From: Lutibacter sp.
Lineage (GTDB): Bacteria; Bacteroidota; Bacteroidia; Flavobacteriales; Flavobacteriaceae
DNA: 18,752 nucleotides
Direction: 5' to 3'
NCBI GenBank assembly: GCA_030599055.1
Contig: JAUVOS010000015.1
Span: forward strand, 1 to 18,752
Position 1 is the first letter of the stretch. Every line of letters begins with the position of its first letter. A program made the translations under genes and the position numbers. Shown here piece by piece: positions 1-8,208 of the stretch. The notes beneath the pieces were generated by a model. The model was not told where the DNA came from and did not search any database. It worked only from the letters and a program-made list of their open reading frames with translations.

Positions 1-308
1 GTCTTTCCATTACTTCCTGTTAAAGCAATAATTGGAATCCCTAATTCTTGTCTATGATATTTTGCAAGATATTGAAGTGTTTGCAAGGAATCTTCTACTA
101 GAATATATCTATTGTCATTTTCATAAAACTGTTTCTCATCAATAACTACATAATTTGCCCCATTTTCTAATGCTTTTCCTGCAAATTTATTGGCGTTAAA
201 ATTCTCGCCTTTTAATGCAAAAAAAATACTTCCTTTTTCAACAGTACGCGTGTCCGTTGAAACTTTGTAGGTCTGTGAATACTTTTGATATATTTCTCTA
301 ATTTTCAC
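1..308 (-). CDS. murF: MurF, UDP-MurNAc-tripeptide--D-Ala-D-Ala ligase, 5' fragment
   Basis: Cytoplasmic Mur ligase that adds D-Ala-D-Ala to the UDP-MurNAc-tripeptide using ATP, the last soluble step of peptidoglycan precursor synthesis. The 102 visible codons cover the N-terminal domain, with the MurF-typical STDTR motif near residues 17-21. They end in the ATP-binding P-loop ALTGSNGKT, where the window stops, so the central and C-terminal domains are missing. It begins with GTG at 308-306. No ATG lies between the gldJ terminator and the conserved sequence, and the GTG gives the start MKIREIYQKYS. The start is 14 bases past the U-tract of the gldJ terminator, so expression depends on read-through or on a promoter overlapping the hairpin. 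The gldJ-murF order matches Flavobacterium. MurE or MurC is less likely because of the STDTR context and gene order. Confidence 0.9.
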   Translation of the reverse strand, partial: MKIREIYQKYSQTYKVSTDTRTVEKGSIFFALKGENFNANKFAGKALENGANYVVIDEKQFYENDNRYILVEDSLQTLQYLAKYHRQELGIPIIALTGSNGK

Positions 309-321
309 GGATGAAAGATAC

Positions 322-355
322 AAAAAAACCTCATTTTCTTTCGAATATGAGGTTT
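322..355 (-). terminator. Rho-independent terminator of gldJ
   Basis: Nine-base-pair stem (347-355 with 326-334, AAACCTCAT/ATGAGGTTT), 12-base loop and, read on the minus strand, a run of seven T (328-322). It starts about 20 bases after the gldJ stop codon and ends just before the murF start. Confidence 0.85.
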
Positions 356-376
356 GAATTTATGAATCGGTTTTAT

Positions 377-2053
377 TTATTTTTTATTTTTAGGATAGGC
401 GCTTCTCTTATCAACTCGCATGGGTCCTACGCGATCCATGGCACACCTAAATCCAATATAACTTGTTGCTGAATATTGTGGTAAATAGCGTCTTTGAGCC
501 GGATCCAACCAATATTCCCTATCATTCCAAGACCCACCTTTATATACACGTGTTTTATCACTCACCAGTGTTCGGCGTATTTTGTCGTCATATATTTGTC
601 TTCGCATTCCTCCTTCACCTAAGATTTTTGGAATCACCGGATGATTATACATTCTTGGTGATACATCAAGATCTTCTTCATCTTTTTCAAATTCTCTAGT
701 AGATGCTATATCACCATCTTTGTAATCTACATTATATGATTTCTCATAATTATTACGCATAAAAGCGTCCCTTTTTGTAATAGGAACATAAATAATATTT
801 CCTGGTCTATCAGCTGGTATAATTCTTCCGTTATCTAAGGTGTCATAATCTACAGTTGTATAATCAGCTATGACAACTCTTCCCTCTCGATTAATTTTTG
901 GTTTTGAAAACACATTGCCACGATAGTAATTGAAATCATTTGCTTCTGTATCAATTATAGGACGATAAACGTCAGCTACCCATTCTGCCACATTACCTGC
1001 CATATCATATAGGCCATATGCATTTGGCGGATAGGATCTTACTTGTATTGTGATATCTGCGCCATCATTACTCCATCCTGCTAAACCACTATAATCACCT
1101 TTTCCTAATTTGAAATTAGCTAATTGATCACCTCGATACTTTTTTTCTTTGTTCCTTGTATAACGTCCGTTCCATGGATATTTTTTACGCCCTCTTAATT
1201 CATTATATGTTCTGTTCTCCGAAAGTGATTTTGCAGCAAATTCCCATTCGCTTTCAGTAGGTAATCGGAATTTAGGTAAAAATATGCCATCTGATGTTTT
1301 TACATGCCTTCCACTAAACTGCCCTCTTCTCGCTCTTGGTTCACCTCTTTTTCGTACTCTCTTTTCAGGGAGGCCTTTGTTGAATATACTTGAATCACCA
1401 TCAAACATATACCTTGGATTTAATAGATACGTGTCCGTTACAAAATGATCTCTACCTTCGATACTTAACGAATCTAATACAAAGAGATTTTTTAAAATAC
1501 CTCTATCCATTAATATCTTTTCATTAACTCGATCACCACGCCATTTGCAATATTCAGTTGCTTGAACCCAACTTACTCCTACTACCGGATAATTTGCATA
1601 CGCAGGATGTCTTAGGTACGTTTCTGTCAAGAATTCATTTGATCCTAAACGATCCCTCCACACCAATGTATCGGGAAGAGTAGAACTAAAGATATGCTTA
1701 TAATTTTCATTATGCGGAGGGAAAACTCTTTCTGTCCATTCTAAATAAAAAATATATTCTTGGTTTGTAACCTCAGCCTCGTCCATGTAAAAGGAACGTA
1801 CTTGTTGTTTTACGGGAGTTGTATTCCAATCAAATATTACATCATCTTGAACATGACCCATCGTAAACGTTCCACCTTCTACAAGAACCATTCCTGCTGG
1901 AGTTTTTTGGTTTTTGAATTTTTGTGGGGTTGAAAAACCTGCTGCTGCTTTATCTCTATCTGTCCATCCGGTAAGTGAAGTATTTCCAGTTTTACCACAG
2001 CTTATTAAAGTGATGAGGGCTACTGTAAATACAGTCAGTTTTAATAATTTCAT
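377..2053 (-). CDS. gldJ: GldJ, gliding motility / T9SS lipoprotein (FGE-like fold)
   Basis: Lipoprotein required for gliding and, through its partner GldK, for type IX secretion in Flavobacterium (family knowledge). I chose ATG at 2053. It gives a compact lipoprotein signal (MKLLKLTVFTVALITLISC) with lipobox LISC and lipidated Cys19; an ATG three codons upstream (2062) is possible. The mature part has a formylglycine-generating-enzyme/SUMF fold over about residues 55-540: GMVLVEGGTFTMG, EVTNQEY, VVGVSWVQATEYCKWRG, RLPTESEWEFAA, YGLYDMAGNVAEW, VYKGGSW and GFRCAMD. The paired cysteines that make true FGE catalytic, a few residues before GFRC, are absent, so a structural role fits. Two long insertions (about 178-260 and 367-500) and a basic tail (DKRSAYPKNKK) are seen. 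In F. johnsoniae the GldJ tail matters for gliding. GldK has the same fold, but gene order with murF and porU favours GldJ. Confidence 0.93.
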   Translation of the reverse strand: MKLLKLTVFTVALITLISCGKTGNTSLTGWTDRDKAAAGFSTPQKFKNQKTPAGMVLVEGGTFTMGHVQDDVIFDWNTTPVKQQVRSFYMDEAEVTNQEYIFYLEWTERVFPPHNENYKHIFSSTLPDTLVWRDRLGSNEFLTETYLRHPAYANYPVVGVSWVQATEYCKWRGDRVNEKILMDRGILKNLFVLDSLSIEGRDHFVTDTYLLNPRYMFDGDSSIFNKGLPEKRVRKRGEPRARRGQFSGRHVKTSDGIFLPKFRLPTESEWEFAAKSLSENRTYNELRGRKKYPWNGRYTRNKEKKYRGDQLANFKLGKGDYSGLAGWSNDGADITIQVRSYPPNAYGLYDMAGNVAEWVADVYRPIIDTEANDFNYYRGNVFSKPKINREGRVVIADYTTVDYDTLDNGRIIPADRPGNIIYVPITKRDAFMRNNYEKSYNVDYKDGDIASTREFEKDEEDLDVSPRMYNHPVIPKILGEGGMRRQIYDDKIRRTLVSDKTRVYKGGSWNDREYWLDPAQRRYLPQYSATSYIGFRCAMDRVGPMRVDKRSAYPKNKK

Positions 2054-2081
2054 GATAACCATATTAGGTATTTTGAGTTGC

Positions 2082-2111
2082 GCAATTTACGATAATTATC
2101 TTTTTATACAA
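2082..2111 (-). promoter_or_regulatory. Candidate Bacteroidota promoter for gldJ
   Basis: Read on the minus strand: TTG, exactly 19 bases, then TAAATTGC, close to the Bacteroidota -33/-7 consensus TTTG-N19-TAnnTTTG. It lies 28 bases before the chosen gldJ start, leaving a leader of roughly 20-25 bases. Visual match only. Confidence 0.55.
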
Positions 2112-2127
2112 GAAAATGTAAAAATTT

Positions 2128-2156
2128 TAGCGCTACGTCTTATTCAGACTGAATAA
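2128..2156. promoter_or_regulatory. Dyad(s) upstream of the gldJ promoter, possible operator
   Basis: Bases 2140-2156 form a perfect 8+1+8 dyad (TTATTCAG-A-CTGAATAA). Four bases away is a second, fully self-complementary 8-mer, TAGCGCTA (2128-2135). Together they sit just upstream of the candidate gldJ -33 element, where an activator or repressor could bind. There is no T-run, so it is not a terminator. No regulator gene is present to pair with it. Confidence 0.4.
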
Positions 2157-2585
2157 CGCTTAAAAAGACATTTTATTATATTCCAAATATGTTTTGTTTC
2201 CAATTCAAATAAACGCACAAATCATCAACTCGTATGCTACAAAATATATTCTTATTATCAGTAAAGCAATATCGCGTTAATTCTAAATATAATCATTTAA
2301 AAAAAACACTTTTTTATTAGGATATACTATCTAGAACAATCAAACGTTATGAGATGTAAGTAGTACTAAAATCTACGACCAAATTTTTTATTTTAACCAT
2401 TGTGTTTAATGTTTTTACAGACTTTCTTTTGTGAACAAAGAATTTATTTAAAAACAAATATGAGTTTTTAAACATATAAAACGGGCATATAAAACCGTGA
2501 CACATAAGGAAATAATTAATAGTGAATCTACCTTGCCGGCAGACAGACAATGCATGTTGTCACTAAAAATTTAAATTTAAAATAT

Positions 2586-5500
2586 ATGAAAAAGTTTTTT
2601 TTTCTATTCGCAATCTTATATTCCTTACTTATAAGTTCTCAAGACTTTTTAGTTGAAAAGATTGAATTAGAATGGTTGCCACAACAGGTGTTTCATATTG
2701 ACCAAGATGAAACGTGGCACCTGCCAATGGTAAAAAACAATTCTATAGATGTGAATTCCAAACTTCCCGAATTTCGTAAAAAATGGCAAGTTTCAAATCA
2801 TGCAAAAATATCCAAATTTGAAATAAAAAATATTGTGTATGAAGAAATTTCCCGAAAAGAATTGTACGACATTTCTTATGCTAATATCCCTTCAGAGGTT
2901 CAAGCACAAATGCAAGTAATCTCTACAAGAGACATTTCACATGCATATATTAGCATTACACCAATGATTAGAAATGGCAATCAAATTAAAAAAATTCTAT
3001 CTTTTGAAGTACATTATCAATTAGTGACAAAATTATCACAAACTAAAAGCACCTATGCTTCAAATTCAGTATTAGCCTCAGGAGATTGGTATAAATTTAG
3101 TGTTGACACGACAGGGGTTTTTAAAATCGATCATTCATTTCTCAAGGATTTAGGAGTAAATGTCAACAATATAAATCCAAAATTTTTGAGTATTTATGGT
3201 AATGGCGGACATTTATTACCCTATAGAATTGGCGATTTTAGATATGATGATTTACAAGAAAATGCCATATATGTTGAAGGTGAAGCTGATGGAAGTTTTG
3301 ACTCAAATGACTATATACTTTTTTATGCTAGAGGTCCTGAAAGCTGGAGACATACCGAAACTATTGAATCTATAGAACATGTAAAAAATATATATACCGA
3401 CAAAGCCTATTATTTTGTTCATATTAAAAATCAATCCGGCAAACGCATCATAGATGCCCAAGCTAACAATTCAGCACCTCAATTAGAACTGAGCAACTAT
3501 GACGATTATATTGTGCATGAAATAGACCGAAAAAATCTATTTCAAATGGGACAACAATGGTTAGGAGAAGCATTTGAAATTCAAAATGAACAAACCATAT
3601 CCATGAGTTTTAAAAACATAGACACCTCTTCCCCTGTTACGATAAAAACCAGAGCAGTTACTTCATCCGGATATAGTACAACTATGAACGTGAGTTTAGG
3701 AAGTCAAAGTCTTTACAACATAGTTTTCGGGGCAACCTCCAAATATATTTGGGCTCGTGAAAATGATGGTGTCAGTGATTATAATTCTAATAATGAAAAT
3801 ATTGAGATTAAATTGACCTACAATAATAATGGCGATGCTTCTGCAAAAGCCTATCTTGACTATATTGAAATTATTGGAAAAAAAAATCTAAGTGTTGGTG
3901 ATAAACAATTTTCTTTTCGAAATTTTGAGATGATTAACAATGCTATTCCCATTTCTTTTCACCTACAAAATGCTTCAAATATTTATAACTTATGGAATGT
4001 AACTGACCCTATTAACCCAAAAAGAATAAGCAATCAAAGTAGTGGAAATGATTTTGCATTTACTGTTCAAGGAGGTAGTTTGCATGAATATATCGTTGTA
4101 AATCAACAAAACTTTTACACACCTCAATCTATTAGTAAACCCCATATTAGCAATCAGAATCTACACGCATTACAGGATGTTGATTATGTAATTATTACTA
4201 AAGATTTTTTAAAAAGTGAAGCAGAAATTTTAGCACAGTATCACAGAGAGAATAGCAATCTTAATGTCGAAGTGGTACCGCTGTATCAAATTTATAATGA
4301 ATTTGGTTCGGGTGCTAAAGACATAACAGCCATACGTGATTTTGTTAAATTTTTGTATGATAATTCTACCCCACATTTACAATACGTAACAATGTTCGGC
4401 GATGCTTCTTATGATTTTAAAGAAATCTATGAAAAAAATGAAAACATTGTTCCGGCATTTCAATCATATGTTAGCTATAGCGTCACGGATTCATTTGTAA
4501 CCGATGATTATTTTGCAATCGTAAGTGATTTAGATGAAGGGGATTTAGACAATAATTCTACACAAACACAAGATATAGGTATCAGTAGAATTCCTGTAAG
4601 AACCATCTCTGAGGCAAAAGATGTCGTTAAAAAAATACTTAACTATTACAAAGAAGTTTCTCTTGGTGATTGGCGCAATCAAATAGCCATGATTGCTGAT
4701 GATGCGGATAGAGTTTCAGACATTTCTTTACAAAATAGCGAAGAAGCTCTTGCAGATAAAATAAAGCTAAACAAGCCTGTTTTTAATATAAAAAAGATTT
4801 ATGCAGATGCCTATCCTCAAATAATATCTTCCGGTGGAGCTGAGTATCCTGGAGCCAACAAAGCCATTATAAATGCAGTTGAAAAAGGAGTCTTGATAGC
4901 CAATTATTTCGGTCATGGAGGCGAAGATGGTTTGGCAGCAGAAAAATTATTAACCGTACAAGATGTGGGATCTTGGAATAATTTTAATACACTCCCTCTT
5001 ATTATGATCATTTCTTGTGAATTTGCACGTTTTGACAATCCCTCAAGACCCAATACAGCCGGAGAGTTAGTGATGAGAAATCCTCAAGGTGCTGGCGCAC
5101 ACCATATTGCTACTGCAAGAGCTGTCTATATTAATGTAGGCAATGATTTAAACCAGGGGTTAATTCCTCATTTATTGGAATATAACGGCATCAGTAATAG
5201 CATTTCTGAAAACTTAAGGATTTCAAAAAATAATGATACGAACAGTAAACAACGTTATTTTGTTTTTTCATTTGGTGATGCCGCTATGAAATTAGCCGTT
5301 CCCAAACCGGATATTAAGATTACACATATGAACGGAAAACCTATAACACAGCCATTGGATACTATTAAGGCATTATCACACATAACTTTTGATGGTGTTA
5401 TCACCAATACTAATGGTACTATTGATACAAATTTTAACGGCATTCTCTCTACTACTATCTACGATAAGCCCGTTGATAAAGAGACATTAGATAATGATGG

Positions 5501-6389
5501 GGTTGCAGGTGTAATGGTATTTGACACACAAGAAAGCAAAATTTTTAAAGGCAGTGCCACTGTAACCAATGGGCAATTTACTTTTGATTTTGTAGCACCA
5601 AAAGATATTAGAATTGCTTATGGAAAAGGAAAACTAAGCTTTTATGCAGATAATAATACTATCGATAAAGCAGGTTACAATTTAGATGTTACAATAGGCG
5701 GAATCAATGAAAATGCACCTGAAGACAATCAAGGTCCCACCATCCAACTATATATGAATGACAAATCGTTTATAGATGGAGGAACTACCAATCAATCGCC
5801 ACTTTTCTTAGCCTTTTTTGAAGATGAAAACGGCATTAACACATCCTTATCAACAGTAGATCATGATATTGTTGCCATTTTAGATGAGGATCAACAAAAT
5901 CCCATAATCCTTAATGATTATTACACAACTGAATTAAATAATTATAAAAAAGGAAATTTGGAATACCGTCTTAGAAATCTTGAAGTAGGCACACATACGA
6001 TACATTTAAAAGCCTACGACACCTACAACAATCCGTCAGAAGCAAGCTTACAATTTGTGGTTTTAGATGATAGTGAATTGGTACTTGAACACGTACTAAA
6101 TTATCCGAATCCTTTTATAAACCATACTGAATTTTGGTTTAATCACAACAGACCGAATGAACCACTTGAAGTACAAATACAAATTTATACTGTATCCGGA
6201 AAACTTGTAAAAACATTGAACCAATTAGTTCAAAATACAGGAAGTCTTTCAAGAGATATCCATTGGAATGGTTTGGATGATTTCGGACAAAAAATTGGGA
6301 AAGGTGTTTATGTGTATAAATTGAGTGTCAATGCTACTCAATCTGACTTAAAAGCAGAAAAATATGAAAAATTAGTCATACTTCAATAA
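2586..6389 (+). CDS. porU: PorU, T9SS sortase (C25 peptidase family)
   Basis: Cell-surface protease of the T9SS attachment complex. It removes the C-terminal sorting domain of secreted cargo and links cargo to lipopolysaccharide (known from Porphyromonas gingivalis). It is 1267 residues long, within the range of flavobacterial PorU. I chose ATG at 2586 over the in-frame ATG at 2550 because MKKFFFLFAILYSLLISSQ is a clean signal peptide. After a long N-terminal beta-rich region, a gingipain-like C25 domain spans about 530-905. The catalytic pair is His777 in YFGHGGED and Cys811 in IISCEFARF. An immunoglobulin-like stretch follows. The end (about 1172-1267) is itself a type A T9SS sorting domain: NYPNPF, IYTVSGKLVKTL, WNGLDDFGQKIGKGVYVYKL. 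In PorU this domain is kept rather than cleaved. porV follows after 74 bases with no terminator, so co-transcription is likely. Confidence 0.95.
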   Translation: MKKFFFLFAILYSLLISSQDFLVEKIELEWLPQQVFHIDQDETWHLPMVKNNSIDVNSKLPEFRKKWQVSNHAKISKFEIKNIVYEEISRKELYDISYANIPSEVQAQMQVISTRDISHAYISITPMIRNGNQIKKILSFEVHYQLVTKLSQTKSTYASNSVLASGDWYKFSVDTTGVFKIDHSFLKDLGVNVNNINPKFLSIYGNGGHLLPYRIGDFRYDDLQENAIYVEGEADGSFDSNDYILFYARGPESWRHTETIESIEHVKNIYTDKAYYFVHIKNQSGKRIIDAQANNSAPQLELSNYDDYIVHEIDRKNLFQMGQQWLGEAFEIQNEQTISMSFKNIDTSSPVTIKTRAVTSSGYSTTMNVSLGSQSLYNIVFGATSKYIWARENDGVSDYNSNNENIEIKLTYNNNGDASAKAYLDYIEIIGKKNLSVGDKQFSFRNFEMINNAIPISFHLQNASNIYNLWNVTDPINPKRISNQSSGNDFAFTVQGGSLHEYIVVNQQNFYTPQSISKPHISNQNLHALQDVDYVIITKDFLKSEAEILAQYHRENSNLNVEVVPLYQIYNEFGSGAKDITAIRDFVKFLYDNSTPHLQYVTMFGDASYDFKEIYEKNENIVPAFQSYVSYSVTDSFVTDDYFAIVSDLDEGDLDNNSTQTQDIGISRIPVRTISEAKDVVKKILNYYKEVSLGDWRNQIAMIADDADRVSDISLQNSEEALADKIKLNKPVFNIKKIYADAYPQIISSGGAEYPGANKAIINAVEKGVLIANYFGHGGEDGLAAEKLLTVQDVGSWNNFNTLPLIMIISCEFARFDNPSRPNTAGELVMRNPQGAGAHHIATARAVYINVGNDLNQGLIPHLLEYNGISNSISENLRISKNNDTNSKQRYFVFSFGDAAMKLAVPKPDIKITHMNGKPITQPLDTIKALSHITFDGVITNTNGTIDTNFNGILSTTIYDKPVDKETLDNDGVAGVMVFDTQESKIFKGSATVTNGQFTFDFVAPKDIRIAYGKGKLSFYADNNTIDKAGYNLDVTIGGINENAPEDNQGPTIQLYMNDKSFIDGGTTNQSPLFLAFFEDENGINTSLSTVDHDIVAILDEDQQNPIILNDYYTTELNNYKKGNLEYRLRNLEVGTHTIHLKAYDTYNNPSEASLQFVVLDDSELVLEHVLNYPNPFINHTEFWFNHNRPNEPLEVQIQIYTVSGKLVKTLNQLVQNTGSLSRDIHWNGLDDFGQKIGKGVYVYKLSVNATQSDLKAEKYEKLVILQ

Positions 6390-6463
6390 TTTTATAGATA
6401 TTTGTCGTTATGTCTGTTTACAATGAGAACTGATAAACCTAAATAAATTAACACATTAAAATC

Positions 6464-7582
6464 ATGCGATATAAGATTATAGTACTACTAACTGCACTAT
6501 TATTGGTTACACCAAAAATAGTCGCGCAAGATGAGGTAAACGCAATTACAACGGCTGCCCCATTTTTATTAATCACTCCCGATGGAAGATCTGGTGGAAT
6601 GGGTGATATAGGTGTTGCAACTTCCCCTGATTTTAACTCACAACACCATAATCCGTCTAAAGCTGCTTTTAATGATATGGAATTTTCTATTGGAGTTAAT
6701 TTTACTCCTTGGATGAGTCAATTAGTAAATGACGTTTACTTAGGAGGAATTGCTGTTACTAATAAATTGAACGAGCGAAGTGCTTGGGCCGCAAGTTTTA
6801 AATATTTTACACTAGGTGAAATACAGCTAACAGACGATAATGGCGATCCACTAACCAAGGAAAAACCAAATGAATTAGCTGTCGATGGAACCTATGCCTT
6901 AAAACTAAGTGAGTCTTTTAGTTTAGGAGTAACTTTACGATATATTCGTTCCGATTTTACACTTAGAGTTCAAAACTCTGATATTCAAACTGTAAATGCT
7001 TTTGGTGTGGACGTTTCAGGTTATTTTGAATCTGCCGAAGCCAATTTCGGGGATTTCAATGGTATAATGCGAGGTGGTTTTAATATTTCAAATATTGGTC
7101 CTAAAGTTGCTTATGTACCTGGTGGTAGAGAAAACTTTATTCCAACCAATATGAAACTAGGTGCCGGATTTGATTTTATTCTCGACGATTATAACAAGGT
7201 AGCTCTAACACTAGAAACTACAAAACTCCTAGTGCCAACTCCACCTAGTGATGTTGATAATTCCATTGGGTTTTTTGAAGGGATGATGAGCTCTTTTGGT
7301 GATGCACCAGGTGGTTTTAGCGAAGAAATGAAAGAATTTACATGGGCGGCAGGTACAGAATATATGTACAGTGATGCTTTTGCATTAAGAGCAGGGTTTT
7401 TTCATGAAAGCGACATAAAAGGAGCCCGTCAATTTTTTACCGTTGGAGCAGGTTTTAAATTTAGAGCAGCTAGTATTGACTTTTCTTATTTATTCAACGC
7501 ATCAGACATCAATAATCCATTAGAAAATACTTTACGTTTTTCATTAGGTTTCAATTTAGGTGAATCTTTTGATTATTATTAA
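6464..7582 (+). CDS. porV: PorV (LptO), T9SS outer-membrane shuttle barrel
   Basis: FadL-type outer-membrane beta-barrel that collects cargo at the SprA translocon, binds the cargo C-terminal domain and hands it to PorU (family knowledge). It is 372 residues long. A signal peptide (MRYKIIVLLTALLLVTPKIVA, cleavage before QDE) is followed by the family signature near residues 26-65: NAITTAAPFLLITPDGRSGG, then MGDIGVATSPD and HNPSKAAF. Alternating amphipathic strands and the closing segment RFSLGFNLGESFDYY fit a barrel. It lies directly downstream of porU and 16 bases upstream of cdd, suggesting a porU-porV-cdd unit. PorP/SprF and other FadL-like barrels lack the N-terminal signature, so the assignment is firm. 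Confidence 0.95.
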   Translation: MRYKIIVLLTALLLVTPKIVAQDEVNAITTAAPFLLITPDGRSGGMGDIGVATSPDFNSQHHNPSKAAFNDMEFSIGVNFTPWMSQLVNDVYLGGIAVTNKLNERSAWAASFKYFTLGEIQLTDDNGDPLTKEKPNELAVDGTYALKLSESFSLGVTLRYIRSDFTLRVQNSDIQTVNAFGVDVSGYFESAEANFGDFNGIMRGGFNISNIGPKVAYVPGGRENFIPTNMKLGAGFDFILDDYNKVALTLETTKLLVPTPPSDVDNSIGFFEGMMSSFGDAPGGFSEEMKEFTWAAGTEYMYSDAFALRAGFFHESDIKGARQFFTVGAGFKFRAASIDFSYLFNASDINNPLENTLRFSLGFNLGESFDYY

Positions 7583-7598
7583 TTTTTAATTGTAGCTA

Positions 7599-8081
7599 TT
7601 GAAAGAATTTAATAAACAAACTTCCTTTACAATATTCGAGTCCTTGTCAGAATTAGAAGACGACAACAATGCTTTAATGCAACAAGCAAAAAAAGCTATC
7701 AGTAAAGCGTATGCACCTTATTCTCATTTTCAGGTAGGTGCGGCTGTGTTATTAGCAAATGGGAAAGTTGTAATTGGAAACAATCAAGAAAATGCAGCTT
7801 ATCCTTCTGGTATGTGTGCCGAACGAGTTGCTGTTTGGAGCGCTGCTTCACGCTATCCAAATGTCGTTATTAAAAAAATTGCCATTGCAGTTAAATCAAA
7901 ACACAGAGAAATAGATCGACCGGTAGCTCCTTGTGGCGCTTGCAGACAAAGCCTTTTAGAATACGAAATCAAGCAAAAGGAAGCTATTGAAGTGTTTTTT
8001 ATGGGTGAAATTGGAAAAGTTATAAAAGCAAATTCTCTTCAAGATTTATTGCCCTTTTCATTTGATCAGTCTTTTTTGTAA
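7599..8081 (+). CDS. cdd: Cytidine deaminase, TTG start
   Basis: Cytoplasmic pyrimidine salvage enzyme that deaminates (deoxy)cytidine to (deoxy)uridine. The 160 residues show the complete small tetrameric CDA signature: YAPYSHFQVGAAV (about 38-50), NNQENAAYPSGMCAERVA with zinc ligand Cys73 and catalytic Glu75, and PCGACRQSLLE with zinc ligands Cys112 and Cys115. Translation must start at TTG 7599. An in-frame TAG lies at 7593-7595, and the next Met (codon 27) would cut into the conserved fold. The roughly 26-residue N-terminal extension is usual for flavobacterial Cdd. It is 16 bases after porV, so probably translated from the same message. The weak start codon may keep expression low. Confidence 0.93.
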   Translation: MKEFNKQTSFTIFESLSELEDDNNALMQQAKKAISKAYAPYSHFQVGAAVLLANGKVVIGNNQENAAYPSGMCAERVAVWSAASRYPNVVIKKIAIAVKSKHREIDRPVAPCGACRQSLLEYEIKQKEAIEVFFMGEIGKVIKANSLQDLLPFSFDQSFL

Positions 8082-8118
8082 CTCAAACAATAATCATTCT
8101 CCCTTTAAACTCACACAG

Positions 8119-8164
8119 AACCCACAGATTTCACGGAAAACACGCTCGGTAAAATCTGTGGGTT
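8119..8164. repeat. Hairpin after cdd, REP-like element or terminator
   Basis: Perfect 13-bp stem (8119-8131 AACCCACAGATTT with 8152-8164 AAATCTGTGGGTT) around a 20-base loop in the 177-base gap between cdd and the ketoacyl synthase gene. Only four T follow on the plus strand, so termination would be weak. The CCACAGATTT wording resembles short repeats scattered in many Bacteroidota genomes (from memory), so a dispersed repeat doing terminator duty is plausible. Confidence 0.6.
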
Positions 8165-8208
8165 TTACGTGCTATAATCAATCGTTTTTGCTATTTTGAT
8201 AAATTTTC

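Larger units (their letters stand above)
2054..2585. other. Divergent gldJ/porU intergenic control region
   Basis: 532 bases without a convincing gene, very AT-rich. It holds the gldJ promoter candidate and dyads near the gldJ end; a 13-base-period direct repeat of CATATAAAAC at 2473-2482 and 2486-2495; and a GC-rich patch with the palindrome TGCCGGCA (2534-2541). GTGACA at 2497-2502 and TGTCAC at 2558-2563 are complementary and bracket that patch. I could not find a good TAnnTTTG element for porU. The porU start is preceded only by an A/T-rich leader. Confidence 0.6.

Noticed and set aside
463..699. 78-codon plus-strand frame inside gldJ (mirror 18054-18290)
   Set aside because: Antisense shadow of the conserved FGE-fold coding sequence.
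1914..2156. 80-codon plus-strand frame over the gldJ 5' end (mirror 16597-16839)
   Set aside because: Antisense to the GldJ signal peptide and through the promoter region; no domain seen.
2347..2550. 67-codon minus-strand frame in the gldJ-porU gap (mirror 16203-16406)
   Set aside because: Composition follows the AT-rich spacer, there is no recognisable domain or start signal, and it spans the direct repeat and GC-rich patch. It is most likely chance.
2550..2585. Upstream ATG extension of PorU by 12 residues
   Set aside because: It would bury the signal peptide behind a polar stretch; ATG 2586 starts a classic MKK signal.
5255..5443. 62-codon minus-strand frame inside porU (mirror 13310-13498)
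   Set aside because: Antisense shadow within an intact PorU reading frame.
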